DNA from: a virus
Reading direction: 5' to 3' (one strand)
Virus record (IMG/VR): IMGVR_UViG_3300020055_000003
Span: 1 to 64,000 of that record
DNA length: 64,000 nucleotides
The position numbers and the translations under genes are program-made. Positions 41,992-51,414 of this stretch are shown in pieces. The notes beneath the pieces were generated by a model that saw nothing but the letters and a program-made list of their open reading frames with translations, made no database searches and was not told the DNA's origin. Every line of letters begins with the position of its first letter. Within the stretch, counting starts at the first letter, position 1.

Positions 41992-43095
41992 ATGGACATA
42001 ATAAGAATTATAGAAAGACTTAGATTGGAAGAAGGTGTTAACGATCCTTCTATTTTTAAAGCAGTATTTCTTGCCGGCGGGCCCGGTTCAGGAAAATCTT
42101 TTATTGTGGGAAAAACTGCACTTACTTCTCTTGGAATGAGAGTTGTAAATTCAGACCCAGCGTTTGAAAAGGCACTTGCAAAGGCTGGACTTGAAATGAC
42201 ACCAGACGATATTTGGTCTGATGCTGGTCAGACTGCCAGAGTTCGAGCAAAAAAAGTAACATCCAAACAACAATCTCTCTATGTACAGGGTAGATTGGGA
42301 TTGGTTATTGATGGTACGGGAAAAGATTATGAAAAGATTGCAAAACAAAAAGCTCAGTTAGAAAAACTTGGTTATGAAACTGCAATGATTTTTGTAAACA
42401 CAAATTTAGAAACGGCCGTTGCTAGAGATGCCGCGAGAAGCAGGACGCTTGGTGCCGCCGAAGTTGGTAAGATGTGGAAAGGAGTTCAAGATAACATTGG
42501 AAAGTTCCAAAGAGCATTCAAATCAAAAATGTTCATTGTTGATAATTCTGATGGCGCAGATTTTGAAAGAGATGTTATGGCAACATATAGAGCAATTTCA
42601 TCATGGGCAAAGAAAACTCCTGAAAATAAAGCTGCTCAAAAATGGATTTCTGGACAAAAGGCAAAAAGAAATATTAAAGAAGAAACTTTAGAGGAACAAA
42701 AGTTTTCGGACAAAGAAATCAAAATGGCTATAGGCGTTGCATCTGATAAGCGTTATAAAGATGGTAATATGACAGGCGCAGTTAAAGCAATTGATAAAAT
42801 CAAAAAAGGTTTATCTGACCACCCACAAGTTAGGGCTGTTTTGCGGAGACAAAATGAAAATATTTCTGAAGAAAGAGATTTTGTGGGCGAGACTGCCGAA
42901 ATGATGATGCGCGACATGATAATCATGCAAAACAAATTAGATGAACTTATAGATGCAATGGAAGAAGAGATGGGAAGACCTCAGATAGAGAAATTTGAAA
43001 TCGAACCTTGGATTGTATCTAAAATTACAAAAGCCAAAGATTACATCGATTCCGTGTATGATTATAGTATAATGGATGATCTGGATTTTGAATGA
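41992..43095 (+). CDS. P-loop kinase (zeta-toxin-like) with C-terminal extension
   Basis: 367 residues. Walker A LAGGPGSGKS at residues 28-36, VVNSDPAFE as in zeta/polynucleotide kinases, and VIDGTGKDYEKI as Walker B region; a lid with RDAARSRTLG. The C-terminal 130 residues end in EPWIVSKITKAKDYIDSVYD, a motif recurrent in marine T4-like phage proteins. Substrate unknown. The ligase-like gene immediately upstream suggests a kinase/ligase pair. Overlaps the next gene by 4 nt. Confidence 0.7.
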   Translation: MDIIRIIERLRLEEGVNDPSIFKAVFLAGGPGSGKSFIVGKTALTSLGMRVVNSDPAFEKALAKAGLEMTPDDIWSDAGQTARVRAKKVTSKQQSLYVQGRLGLVIDGTGKDYEKIAKQKAQLEKLGYETAMIFVNTNLETAVARDAARSRTLGAAEVGKMWKGVQDNIGKFQRAFKSKMFIVDNSDGADFERDVMATYRAISSWAKKTPENKAAQKWISGQKAKRNIKEETLEEQKFSDKEIKMAIGVASDKRYKDGNMTGAVKAIDKIKKGLSDHPQVRAVLRRQNENISEERDFVGETAEMMMRDMIIMQNKLDELIDAMEEEMGRPQIEKFEIEPWIVSKITKAKDYIDSVYDYSIMDDLDFE

Positions 43096-43388
43096 TGCAA
43101 AGCTTTGCTCAATTTTTGGACGAAGGAATTAAATTCAAGTTAATCCGTGGCAAAGACATGGATGTTTTAAAGATGTGGAATAAGGGCGATAACAAATGGG
43201 TAGAATTAAGAGGCAAGCCTGGTTTTGAAACCAGATATGACCCTAAAGACCCATTACATAAAGCAATAACTGCGTTAGGAAAATCTGCTAACATATCAGA
43301 TTTTATGAATGGAGATGAAGTAAGTATTAATCCAAAACATCCAGACGCTAAGAAGGCGTTGAAAACAATACAGGGTTTGATGAAATGA
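43092..43388 (+). CDS. Hypothetical small late protein
   Basis: 98 residues. Begins MMQSFAQFLDEGIKFKLIRG, similar in style to the MKSF... N termini of its neighbours. Rest shows a GNxxWVELRGKPGFETRYD stretch. No known domain. Overlaps both neighbours by 4 nt, so translationally coupled. Confidence 0.6.
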   Translation: MMQSFAQFLDEGIKFKLIRGKDMDVLKMWNKGDNKWVELRGKPGFETRYDPKDPLHKAITALGKSANISDFMNGDEVSINPKHPDAKKALKTIQGLMK

Positions 43389-43921
43389 AAAGTTTTAGAC
43401 AGTTTCAAAATATTGAAGAGATGGTAGAATATCATGTTATTAGTGAAATTCCATTATTAGATAATGTATTTCGTTTAGGATCGAATGCATTTTTTGAAAC
43501 TTTTAATATTGCAAGAAAAATGTATGAAGAAGGAAAACTAGAATTCGATTCATATGATATAGAAATTCTTGAAACAGATATTGGAAAGTGGGAATTGTTT
43601 GAAAATGAACATGTCCCGCTCGATTGTCCTTTTTTGGTTGAGGAAGAAAAAGATGTAGAATTAAATTCTCCCAAAAGAGGCGGTAACAAGAAATACTATG
43701 TTTATGTGAAAAATGAAAAGGGAAATGTTATAAAGGTTGAGTTTGGAGATACAACTGGATTGACTGCAAAAATTAATAACAAAGAAGCTGCTAGAAATTT
43801 TGCAGCAAGACATAATTGCGATCAGAAAAACGACAAAACAAAACCTGGCTACTGGGCATGTAGATTGCCTAGATATGCAAAACAACTTGGATTGAGTGGA
43901 GGCGGAAGCTATTTTTGGTGA
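43385..43921 (+). CDS. Conserved late protein of unknown function
   Basis: 178 residues beginning MKSFRQF. The C-terminal half (KRGGNKKYYVYVKNEKGNV, then AARNFAARHNC and GYWACRLPRYAKQLGL) is a recurrent module in large marine phages and is probably a compact domain with conserved Cys/Trp. Possible virion protein; function unknown. Confidence 0.6.
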   Translation: MKSFRQFQNIEEMVEYHVISEIPLLDNVFRLGSNAFFETFNIARKMYEEGKLEFDSYDIEILETDIGKWELFENEHVPLDCPFLVEEEKDVELNSPKRGGNKKYYVYVKNEKGNVIKVEFGDTTGLTAKINNKEAARNFAARHNCDQKNDKTKPGYWACRLPRYAKQLGLSGGGSYFW

Positions 43922-43925
43922 TACT

Positions 43926-44201
43926 ATGAGACCTTATATGGAATGGATGGAAGAAGAAAGCTGTATTTTAAGAGAATTTAATGAGGATGTAGATAGTGAA
44001 GAATTGGTTTGGCATAGAGACAAAAATGATAGACTAGTTCGTATTATGGAATCTGATGGATGGTTTTTTCAATTTGAAGATGAATTTCCTTTTGAGTTAT
44101 TGAAAGGAATGTGGTTGAAGATAGATAACCACAGATATCATAGAGTAATAAAAGGCGATAACAATGGGAGTTTATTAATCAAAATTTACGAAGGGGGATA
44201 G
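43926..44201 (+). CDS. Cupin-like small protein
   Basis: 91 residues from the ATG at 43926. The pattern WMEEESCILREF, ELVWHRDKNDRLV, DGWFFQFEDEFPFELLKGMW and HRYHRVIKG fits a one-domain cupin β-barrel with candidate metal His residues (WH near 32, HRYH near 75). Small cupin-like proteins of this kind are frequent in T4-like phages. Activity unknown. Confidence 0.55.
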   Translation: MRPYMEWMEEESCILREFNEDVDSEELVWHRDKNDRLVRIMESDGWFFQFEDEFPFELLKGMWLKIDNHRYHRVIKGDNNGSLLIKIYEGG

Positions 44202-44202
44202 A

Positions 44203-44424
44203 ATGTTTCATCAGTTGCTTGATATTCATTTATCTAATATAAAAAAGTTTGATGATGTAATGAATACCAATTATTTACAAGAATATAAAAAAATAATGTG
44301 GCATGCCCTGAATGAATTTGAAAAACCGTTGATGAGTGCTGTTTTTACAAATGGTAGACAGTGGAGAAAACTCAAAGACCAATTTTTGTATGTGCCAGAG
44401 GAAGGAACTAAAAATGACAGATGA
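44203..44424 (+). CDS. Hypothetical small protein
   Basis: 73 residues (FHQLLDIHLSNIKKFDDVMN, then WHALNEFEKPLM). Helical, no domain recognised. Follows the cupin-like gene by one base and overlaps the next by 11 nt. Confidence 0.55.
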   Translation: MFHQLLDIHLSNIKKFDDVMNTNYLQEYKKIMWHALNEFEKPLMSAVFTNGRQWRKLKDQFLYVPEEGTKNDR

Positions 44425-44794
44425 CATAGATTTTGGATTTACTGCCGTTGACGAAGAAGAGCTGAGAAGTATTGCACCTTCTCCGGCATCTAATGAAGTG
44501 TCAGAAAAACTTGAAAGCACTGGAGAAGGACTCAAGTTATTAGAATATAAAATGGACAATTTAGTTGATAAACTTGGTGAAATGTTAGACGAAGTTGAAA
44601 CGGTGAAGGAATTTTATAATAACGAAAAAGTAATTGTAAATTCTAAGTTGAAAGATGTTGAAAATCTAATTTTACCTCTACTAAATAATTTGATGAAAAA
44701 TAAAGAAAAAGAGTATATTTACTGGCCAAACCGCGAAGCAATTATCACTCAACAAATAAATCGTATAACGAATATAACAAGAGCAGAAGAATGA
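44414..44794 (+). CDS. Hypothetical coiled-coil protein
   Basis: 126 residues from ATG 44414. Acidic start (DDIDFGFTAVDEEELRSI) and a long helix/coiled coil (LLEYKMDNLVDKLGEMLDEV), ending YWPNREAIITQQINRI. The YWPNR segment recurs in marine T4-like phages. Unknown function; overlaps the next start by 4 nt. Confidence 0.6.
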   Translation: MTDDIDFGFTAVDEEELRSIAPSPASNEVSEKLESTGEGLKLLEYKMDNLVDKLGEMLDEVETVKEFYNNEKVIVNSKLKDVENLILPLLNNLMKNKEKEYIYWPNREAIITQQINRITNITRAEE

Positions 44795-47256
44795 AAGATA
44801 CTGTAGTTTTTACATTTGGTAGATTTAATCCACCAACAACTGGACATGAAAAACTAATAGAGAAAGTTGCTGCCGTCGCAAGAAGCGAAAAGGCGGATTT
44901 TATGGTATTTCCAAGTCAATCTACAAATCCTAAAAAAGACCCTCTAGATTTTAGAACAAAAGTTTCTTATATGAAGAAAATGTTTCCAAAATATTCTAAG
45001 AATATCATGTCCAATAAAGATGCAAAATCTGCTTTTAATATCGTTCCTATGCTATATAAGATGGGATATGAAAGATGTATTATGGTTGTAGGTGGCGATA
45101 GAGTTTCAGAATTTGAAACAATATTGAATAAGTACAATGGTGTTTCTGGTAGTCATGGTTTCTATGAGTTTGAAAATGGAGTTGAAATTGTTTCTGCCGG
45201 AGAAAGAGATGAAAATGCTACTGATGTAAGTGGTATGTCTGCATCTAAAATGAGAGCAGCTGCAGCTGCTAATAGATACGAAGATGAAAAGATTGGTGGA
45301 AAAATTCTTCAAGGATTCAAGAGTGGACTTCCAAGTAAATTTGAAAGAACGCATGGAAAGAAACTCTTTGCAGACCTAAGAAAAGCAATGAACCTCAGCG
45401 AAGAAATGATCGAATTTCTTAATTCCGTTGGAGATGATTTGCTAGAGTTTATGCAAACAGATTATATGGGATATGTAGACGATGCAACTGATAACAACCT
45501 GTACAACGAGATATATGAAGAATTTTTTGCGGAAAGAAAGGTTGCTCAGGACAAAGATATCGAAGATAGAGAAGGTACACAACCTAAAAAATACTACGCA
45601 AAAGATGCAGACGGCGATGAAATGTCAAAGTCAACAAAACAAGCTCGCGCAAGACATTTCGCAAAATATGGAAAAAAATCAGACGATTCAGACAGTTCTT
45701 ACAAACCAGCACCTGGCGATGCGAATGCAAAAACAAAACCCTCAAAATACACCAACCTATATCATAAAATGTATGGAGAGGATGTATCTCAAAAACAAAT
45801 AGACGATTTGGAAAAATTTGCAGATAGAATGCTTGCAAAATATGATATTGATATTACATTTACAAGACATTTTGTTGATAGAATGAATGACAATAGAAAC
45901 GATCCAGAGATCAAAGTTGCAGAACTTCAAAAGTTTTTCAAAAAGATTCAGAAGAAAAAAGGTTCTCAGATCAAGGCGAACCCCGATATCGAAGCAGTTC
46001 TCAAAGACATGTCAACTAACTTAAATCTGCCTGTAGTTATCAACTATAAGAATGGTGAGTTTGAAGTTGTACATAAAACAATCATGCGTAAGAAAAACTT
46101 CTCTACATCAAGTAAAGAATTAAAATACGAAGAGGTAGATATGAATATTGAAGAAAAACTTAACGAAATATCTAACATGCGCCGTTTGAAGCTTGTCAGC
46201 AAAATTAAGAATTCTGGTGTTGTAAAACAGGGTTCTATGTCTAAGGATAATAAAAAAGAAGCAGCAAATCCAGCTCAACAAGCTGCCATTGCTATTGCAA
46301 AGAAAAAATCGGGAAAATACGATGATGATGGAAATCTTAAAGAATTGACATCAGCAGAAAAAAAACTTATTGATAAAATGTATGACAAAAAAGGTAACTT
46401 GACGCCATTGGGTAAAAAAGTTATGGAATATGGTAAGAAAAATGAAAAACTAGGCAAAGATGCTGATGCTGGTGATTACATCGATGATTTTAGAAAATCA
46501 GATGCTCCGCAATTCAAAGGTAAGTCCGATGAAAAAATAAGACAAATGGCGGTTGCCGCATATCTTAAAGCAAAAGAAAAAAATGAAACTGTTGATGAAA
46601 AAATTGCAACCAATAAAGAAAGAATGAATATGGCTGCTCTTGATGCGTTAAAAAAATTGATTGCATCAAAAGGTGATAAACAGTCTTTAAAATCATATGT
46701 ATATACTATCGCTAAATCTTTCAGTGGAGTGTCGGGTAAAGATTTAGAGACTCTTTATAGAAATTCTATTAAAGAACAAGTTGAACTTGATGAAGAAAGA
46801 TGGAAATATAAGGGCGACACAAATTACAAAGTAGGTGGTAATCTAAGATATGATGATAAGTTAGATTACAAACTTTCAAAGGCAGATGCTGATATTTTAA
46901 ACAAATACATGAAACAAGCTAAAAATGATGCAGCACGTAGTAAAGTGTGGAATATGTTCTGGGATTCAAAAGAAACAGGTAATACGGCCAAGGGCCCAGA
47001 AAAAGCGATCAAATTTGCCAAAAATTCTATCAAAGAAGAACTAGATGAACAAATCGAGGGACTTAAAAAGAAAGCAGAAAAGTCGGGTATTTCATATGGT
47101 ATTCTAAAAAAGGTATATGACAGAGGTATGGCTGCTTGGAAAACAGGACATAGGCCAGGAACTACTCCACAACAGTGGGCATTTGCTAGAGTCAATTCAT
47201 TTATCACTGGCGGTGGCGCACGGAAGTCGGATGCAGACCTTTGGGCTGAAAGATAG
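44791..47256 (+). CDS. Nucleotidyltransferase (HIGH family) fused to a long virion-type region
   Basis: 821 residues. The first 180 residues are an NMN-adenylyltransferase/cytidylyltransferase-like domain: FTFGRFNPPTTGHEKLIEKV (residues 7-26), GGDRVSEFE, and GMSASKMRAAA at the usual ISSTxxR position. The rest (residues about 200-821) is lysine-rich, with segments typical of marine T4-like head/internal proteins (SMSKDNKKEAANPAQQAAI, AWKTGHRPGTTPQQWAFARV near the end). Enzyme domain could act in NAD metabolism; fusion to a long basic part and late expression suggest a packaged enzyme. No internal stop or frameshift. Confidence 0.7.
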   Translation: MKDTVVFTFGRFNPPTTGHEKLIEKVAAVARSEKADFMVFPSQSTNPKKDPLDFRTKVSYMKKMFPKYSKNIMSNKDAKSAFNIVPMLYKMGYERCIMVVGGDRVSEFETILNKYNGVSGSHGFYEFENGVEIVSAGERDENATDVSGMSASKMRAAAAANRYEDEKIGGKILQGFKSGLPSKFERTHGKKLFADLRKAMNLSEEMIEFLNSVGDDLLEFMQTDYMGYVDDATDNNLYNEIYEEFFAERKVAQDKDIEDREGTQPKKYYAKDADGDEMSKSTKQARARHFAKYGKKSDDSDSSYKPAPGDANAKTKPSKYTNLYHKMYGEDVSQKQIDDLEKFADRMLAKYDIDITFTRHFVDRMNDNRNDPEIKVAELQKFFKKIQKKKGSQIKANPDIEAVLKDMSTNLNLPVVINYKNGEFEVVHKTIMRKKNFSTSSKELKYEEVDMNIEEKLNEISNMRRLKLVSKIKNSGVVKQGSMSKDNKKEAANPAQQAAIAIAKKKSGKYDDDGNLKELTSAEKKLIDKMYDKKGNLTPLGKKVMEYGKKNEKLGKDADAGDYIDDFRKSDAPQFKGKSDEKIRQMAVAAYLKAKEKNETVDEKIATNKERMNMAALDALKKLIASKGDKQSLKSYVYTIAKSFSGVSGKDLETLYRNSIKEQVELDEERWKYKGDTNYKVGGNLRYDDKLDYKLSKADADILNKYMKQAKNDAARSKVWNMFWDSKETGNTAKGPEKAIKFAKNSIKEELDEQIEGLKKKAEKSGISYGILKKVYDRGMAAWKTGHRPGTTPQQWAFARVNSFITGGGARKSDADLWAER

Positions 47257-47263
47257 ATAAATA
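47256..47263 (+). promoter_or_regulatory. Probable late promoter (GATAAATA)
   Basis: GATAAATAG overlaps the end of the nucleotidyltransferase gene and lies 23 bases before the next ATG; one base off TATAAATA. Confidence 0.55.
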
Positions 47264-47285
47264 GTAAAAAAACTGGAGAACTCTC

Positions 47286-49244
47286 ATGACTAATAGGAAA
47301 AATATTCCCGAAGAAATTTTAGACGATGATGTAGCAGATTTCATCGGCGCAGCTTCTGCTGCGAAGGCGGCAGGAAAAAAGAAATTTAAATTTGGTGATA
47401 AAGAATATCCTGTCACAATTTCTGATAAAATTGCAAAGACTGTTAATAAAGAAGCCGTTGTTGGTATTATGCAAAACAAGGACGATGAAAAGGTTTCCAA
47501 GGGTTCACAAAAAATGGGAAGTGCAAAAAATGAATCTTTAGATGGAAGAACTAAAGCATTTAAAGAAAAATTGCAAAAGCTTTCCTATTCAGAGAAGAAA
47601 AAAGATGACCTAGAAAACGAGAAGAATTTTGATGGCCGCGGCAAAGAGTTCAAAGAAAAACTAGTCAAACTTGGATATAAAAAGCCTACTATGGAAGAAA
47701 GACTTCTAGAAAAAATGGGCAAATCTTCAACTGGTTATGATTTGTATCACAAAGATTTTTCATCTGCAATGAAACATGCATACGAATTTGCAAAGAAAAA
47801 ATATGGTATTGATATTGATCCAAAAGAAATTGATGATAAAGTTGCCACTGGGCCTCGCAAACCAACATCTGGTAAAACCAATTCTTATCGTTTACTTGAT
47901 AAAGATGGTAAAAAAGCAGTTCAAATTCAAGTATACAATATGGACAATAAGAAATATGAATTGAATATGTATAAAGAGGAAAAGGAATTTGAACCTCATA
48001 TGATGTACGACCCAAAAACTGGTAAAGGTTATAAAGCCGAAAAACCAGAAGATCATGAACGTATGTCTAAGATGGGATATACTCATGAAAAACCAAAAAT
48101 GGAAGAATTTCATTTACATGAAGCATCAATTCAAATGGTAGCAAGAGATCTCGAATCATATGCTAAAAAAGATAAAAAGGGTATGGATTATGATGATTTC
48201 ATGAAAGCAGCAAAAATGATGAAAGATAATCAATTGAAAGCTTTGATTTCATTTGTGAATGATTTGGACACAGAACCAAGAGAAAAAATCCTCATGATTG
48301 TTAAGAATGTTCTTGGTAAGAAAACTGCTGAGAAAATGTTTGGGGTAAGATTTTTTGATAGTAAAATTAATGAGATTAAAGAAATGAAACAGCCCTTCGT
48401 AGTTGTTGATACTGCTGATGGTAACAAAGTCGTAGGTATGGCTTCTGATGAAAAGGGAGCAAAATCAATTATTTCCACTTCTCAACTTCCACCAATGAAA
48501 ATTAAAGACAAGAAAACTTTGAAGATTGTAAAGACAAGCAAAAAACAAGATATTGGATTTCCTGTGAAAGAAGATCAAGAGGTCGATGAAGTCTCTCAAG
48601 ATACTTTACGTAATTATCATGGTAAAGCAGGTGCTCAACTTAATAAATTAAGAGATAAAAATGCTAAAGGAAAGTTAACTTTTGCTGATCTTAAAAAGGG
48701 CCAAAACAGAGCAAAAGGTCTTAATAGAGCTGCTAATAAGATGGAAGAGATTGAACTAAAAGAATTTGAAACAGAGATTGATTTACAAGAAAAACTTTCT
48801 CCAGCCCAAATCAAAAAATTAAAAAGTGAATTTGAAGACCTGAGAGGAAAGAAAATCTCTGCACAGTCAGGAATGAAACTTTCCAAAGCTTTGGACAAAT
48901 TGGACAAGGAACAAACGATTGCTCTTGTTAATTTAGATTTGCCATTCGTTTCTACTCTTGCTGTTAGCAAACTAATGATGAATTTTAACATGTCTCCAAG
49001 CGAAGTCAATAAAATAATTGATGGAAAAGATGAATCATTTGATCCAAAACTCAAAGAAGAACTAAAAATTAAAGAATTGATTGAAAGTTCTGATAAAAAA
49101 GATGCAGAGGAAATGAAAGAAATTGTTCTTGCAATGAACCCTAAATATAATAAAAAACAGGTTCAAAAAGAAGTTGAAAAAATGGCGATGGAGAAATATG
49201 GAAATTCCTCTCGCGCTAAAAAGATTGCTAGCTACGTTAAATAA
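47286..49244 (+). CDS. Large lysine-rich presumed virion protein
   Basis: 652 residues, Lys/Glu/Asp-rich. It has an internal duplication near residues 80-135 (DGRTKAFKEKLQKLSY and DGRGKEFKEKLVKLGY). Further segments: HKDFSSAMKHAYEFAKKKYG, EEFHLHEASIQMV, VDEVSQDTLRNYHGKAG and ENRAANKMEEIEL-type repeats, the latter two known to me from marine phage head proteins. No enzyme motif. Late promoter upstream. Probably an internal or decorating head protein. Confidence 0.5.
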   Translation: MTNRKNIPEEILDDDVADFIGAASAAKAAGKKKFKFGDKEYPVTISDKIAKTVNKEAVVGIMQNKDDEKVSKGSQKMGSAKNESLDGRTKAFKEKLQKLSYSEKKKDDLENEKNFDGRGKEFKEKLVKLGYKKPTMEERLLEKMGKSSTGYDLYHKDFSSAMKHAYEFAKKKYGIDIDPKEIDDKVATGPRKPTSGKTNSYRLLDKDGKKAVQIQVYNMDNKKYELNMYKEEKEFEPHMMYDPKTGKGYKAEKPEDHERMSKMGYTHEKPKMEEFHLHEASIQMVARDLESYAKKDKKGMDYDDFMKAAKMMKDNQLKALISFVNDLDTEPREKILMIVKNVLGKKTAEKMFGVRFFDSKINEIKEMKQPFVVVDTADGNKVVGMASDEKGAKSIISTSQLPPMKIKDKKTLKIVKTSKKQDIGFPVKEDQEVDEVSQDTLRNYHGKAGAQLNKLRDKNAKGKLTFADLKKGQNRAKGLNRAANKMEEIELKEFETEIDLQEKLSPAQIKKLKSEFEDLRGKKISAQSGMKLSKALDKLDKEQTIALVNLDLPFVSTLAVSKLMMNFNMSPSEVNKIIDGKDESFDPKLKEELKIKELIESSDKKDAEEMKEIVLAMNPKYNKKQVQKEVEKMAMEKYGNSSRAKKIASYVK

Positions 49245-49254
49245 GGAGAAAAAA

Positions 49255-49572
49255 ATGGATTTACCAAGTTGGGCAAGGCCAAAAAACTGGATGAAGAATG
49301 CAGTTGCAACTAATCGCGGTTGGGTCAACGAAAAAACTGGAGAGATGTATAAAAAGCACTCAAATTTGAAAGACAAAATTGATGCACTTGCGCCTGCAAA
49401 ACCAGCACCAAAACCAAAACCAAAACCAACATCAGCACCGAAAGATGAAGGTGTAGATCTTTCAAGTATGACAAAGGACGAATTGGAAGAGTTGGGTAGA
49501 GAACATGGAATTGAGTTGGACAAGAGAAAAACTAAAAAGGATTTAGTTGCTGAAATCAAAGACGTAATATAA
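49255..49572 (+). CDS. Small protein with Pro/Lys linker and HeH/LEM-type DNA-binding helix pair
   Basis: 105 residues, starting at the ATG after TAAGGAGA. Domains: WARPKNWMKNAVATNRGWVN followed by KTGEMYKK (a basic β element), an APKPKPKPTSAPK linker, then LSSMTKDELEELGREHGIEL...KTKKDLVAEI, the pattern of HeH/LEM or SAP-like helix-extended-helix domains. Could bind DNA inside the head. Confidence 0.65.
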   Translation: MDLPSWARPKNWMKNAVATNRGWVNEKTGEMYKKHSNLKDKIDALAPAKPAPKPKPKPTSAPKDEGVDLSSMTKDELEELGREHGIELDKRKTKKDLVAEIKDVI

Positions 49573-49592
49573 TATTATAAAGAACAATAATA

Positions 49593-49988
49593 ATGGATCA
49601 CTTTGAAATTTTGAATGAAAACAATGTTTTCAATTATCAGATGAAATCTTATGATAATCCTCAGTGTCATAGCATGGAAGAGTTTCTTGACGATATGAAA
49701 CGTATCAAATATGTCAAGAGACTCTTTCACAAATATCACACTAAAGGTTTATTAAAAGAGAGATTGATAATAAATCATCTGGTAATTTTGTTTAATGTTT
49801 TGGGAAATGTTCCGTGTAGTAGAATTTTATTTTTGAAAATTGACAAAAATCAACACTACATCTTAGCAAGTTTTTTGCACTTTTTACACAAACTTCCAAA
49901 AGAAGTAAAAGGAATTGAGGGTAGAACTATAAATTTAGAAGAAATTGTTCTTGATAAATATATATTAGAAACATTAGGAAAAATTTAA
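49593..49988 (+). CDS. Conserved T4-like phage protein, unknown function
   Basis: 131 residues. Segments FLDDMKRIKYVKRLFHKYHT, INHLVILFNVLGNVPCSRIL and LASFLHFLHKLPKEV recur in marine T4-like phages at this position next to structural genes. Helical; no catalytic motif seen. Confidence 0.65.
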   Translation: MDHFEILNENNVFNYQMKSYDNPQCHSMEEFLDDMKRIKYVKRLFHKYHTKGLLKERLIINHLVILFNVLGNVPCSRILFLKIDKNQHYILASFLHFLHKLPKEVKGIEGRTINLEEIVLDKYILETLGKI

Positions 49989-49989
49989 G

Positions 49990-50652
49990 ATGGCCTCAGT
50001 ATTTAATGCATATCTAGCATATCAATTTATAAAAATTCTCACTACGCCGTGGGAAGAAACTGAAGCATATAAAAACGGCGTGGTTGATGCATCTGGAAAA
50101 CAACTTAAAAAATCTGGTGATTTAAAAACGGATGCAGAAAAAAAATCTTTCACCATTTTTCATAAAATCATTTTCAATTTAAAAAGAATTCTTTCAAAGT
50201 TTCCAGGCGGAAAATCTAGAATTGCATCTTACGCAGCTGCTATGGCACTTCTTAGAGAAAATAATGAAAATCTAAAAGAAGAAGATTTAAATCTTCTTGA
50301 AAATCTTCTTATAGATTATATCAATAAACAAGAGGAAGAATTATATGAAAGTGGTATTCTTATCGAAGAGATGGGGTCGGGAGGAATAGCTAATTCGGTT
50401 GGTGATGGTTCGAAGTTAGGAAACTTTATAAACAATCCATATAAATTTTCTGGTATGCAAATTTTCAAAGTCGATCCAGATAGTTTTGATAAATTTATGA
50501 AAGGTAAGAAAAAGTATTCTCGTTGGGATAATTTTATTCGCAGAGAAGATGCTTTACATATAAGAAAATATATAAAGAACAACCCAACTAAAAGAGTTGT
50601 GTTGCAGGATTCACAAAACGGTTCTATGATTATCTTACACAGAGATTTGTAA
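49990..50652 (+). CDS. Conserved late phage protein, unknown function
   Basis: 220 residues. N-terminal VFNAYLAYQFIKILTTPWEE followed by KNGVVDASGKQLKK, a central IASYAAAMALLRENN, and a C-terminal KYSRWDNFIRREDALHIRKY. It resembles a family seen in large marine myoviruses just before the spanin genes; a virion protein is likely. Stop overlaps the next ATG. Confidence 0.55.
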   Translation: MASVFNAYLAYQFIKILTTPWEETEAYKNGVVDASGKQLKKSGDLKTDAEKKSFTIFHKIIFNLKRILSKFPGGKSRIASYAAAMALLRENNENLKEEDLNLLENLLIDYINKQEEELYESGILIEEMGSGGIANSVGDGSKLGNFINNPYKFSGMQIFKVDPDSFDKFMKGKKKYSRWDNFIRREDALHIRKYIKNNPTKRVVLQDSQNGSMIILHRDL

Positions 50653-51044
50653 TGTTTGGTATTTTCAGTACAGCAAAAATAGCGGTAGTAGTTGTCGCTC
50701 TCACAGTAGCCGGCGGGGGCTATTGGTATGTACAAAAACTACAAACTCAGGTAAAAACTCTAGAGGCAAACCAAGTTATCTTGAGTGGTGCTATGGAGTC
50801 AAAAGATTCAGAAATTGCAAGATTGAATGCAGATATTAAAGAAGTAAAAGAAATCAATAATCGAATTTCTACAGAAAGTAAAGTCTTGAACGGACAAGTC
50901 GATGAACTTAGGAGAAAACTTTCAGAACACGATTTGGGGTTCTTGGCAGAAAACAAACCTGGCCTTGTAGAAAAAATAATAAATAATGATATACAAAATA
51001 CTTTGAAAAGTGATTTAGAAGATATTATGGAAACAGAAAAATGA
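50652..51044 (+). CDS. Inner-membrane spanin-like protein (Rz type)
   Basis: 130 residues. One N-terminal membrane segment (about residues 8-27, AKIAVVVVALTVAGGGYWYV) with a short cytoplasmic start, followed by a coiled-coil periplasmic part (residues 30-95). This is the architecture of i-spanins. The overlapping next gene encodes a small lipoprotein, the usual o-spanin partner; together they fuse inner and outer membranes at lysis of a Gram-negative host. Confidence 0.7.
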   Translation: MFGIFSTAKIAVVVVALTVAGGGYWYVQKLQTQVKTLEANQVILSGAMESKDSEIARLNADIKEVKEINNRISTESKVLNGQVDELRRKLSEHDLGFLAENKPGLVEKIINNDIQNTLKSDLEDIMETEK

Positions 51045-51391
51045 ATAAATATATACAATTGACTCTTATATTATTTATTGGCTTGAGTATCACAGGATGT
51101 AGTAGTACACAGGAAAAGATTGTTACTGAAGAAGTTCTAGTAAACAAAGTTCCTCTTGATCTTGAAATGCCAAAACCAGTGACATGGCAAAATTTTGAAT
51201 TTGTTGTGGTTACTCCTGATAACTATCAGGAAACTGTTGATAAATTGAAATCCGGCGGTAAGAGTATTGCGCTGTTTGCATTAGATGAAGATTCTTATAA
51301 GAATTTATCTATTGTAGTAAATGATATGAAAAGATATATGGGTGAACAGAAAATTATAATTTTAGAATATAAAAAATATTATGAACAATAA
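51041..51391 (+). CDS. Outer-membrane spanin-like lipoprotein (Rz1 type)
   Basis: 116 residues. Signal peptide with lipobox LSITGC (Cys20) followed by SS. Overlaps the i-spanin candidate by 4 nt, as many Rz/Rz1 pairs do. It is longer than lambda Rz1 and not Pro-rich, so partner function rests on architecture and position. Confidence 0.65.
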   Translation: MNKYIQLTLILFIGLSITGCSSTQEKIVTEEVLVNKVPLDLEMPKPVTWQNFEFVVVTPDNYQETVDKLKSGGKSIALFALDEDSYKNLSIVVNDMKRYMGEQKIIILEYKKYYEQ

Positions 51392-51414
51392 TAAAAATAA
51401 TAAGGCGCAAACTA

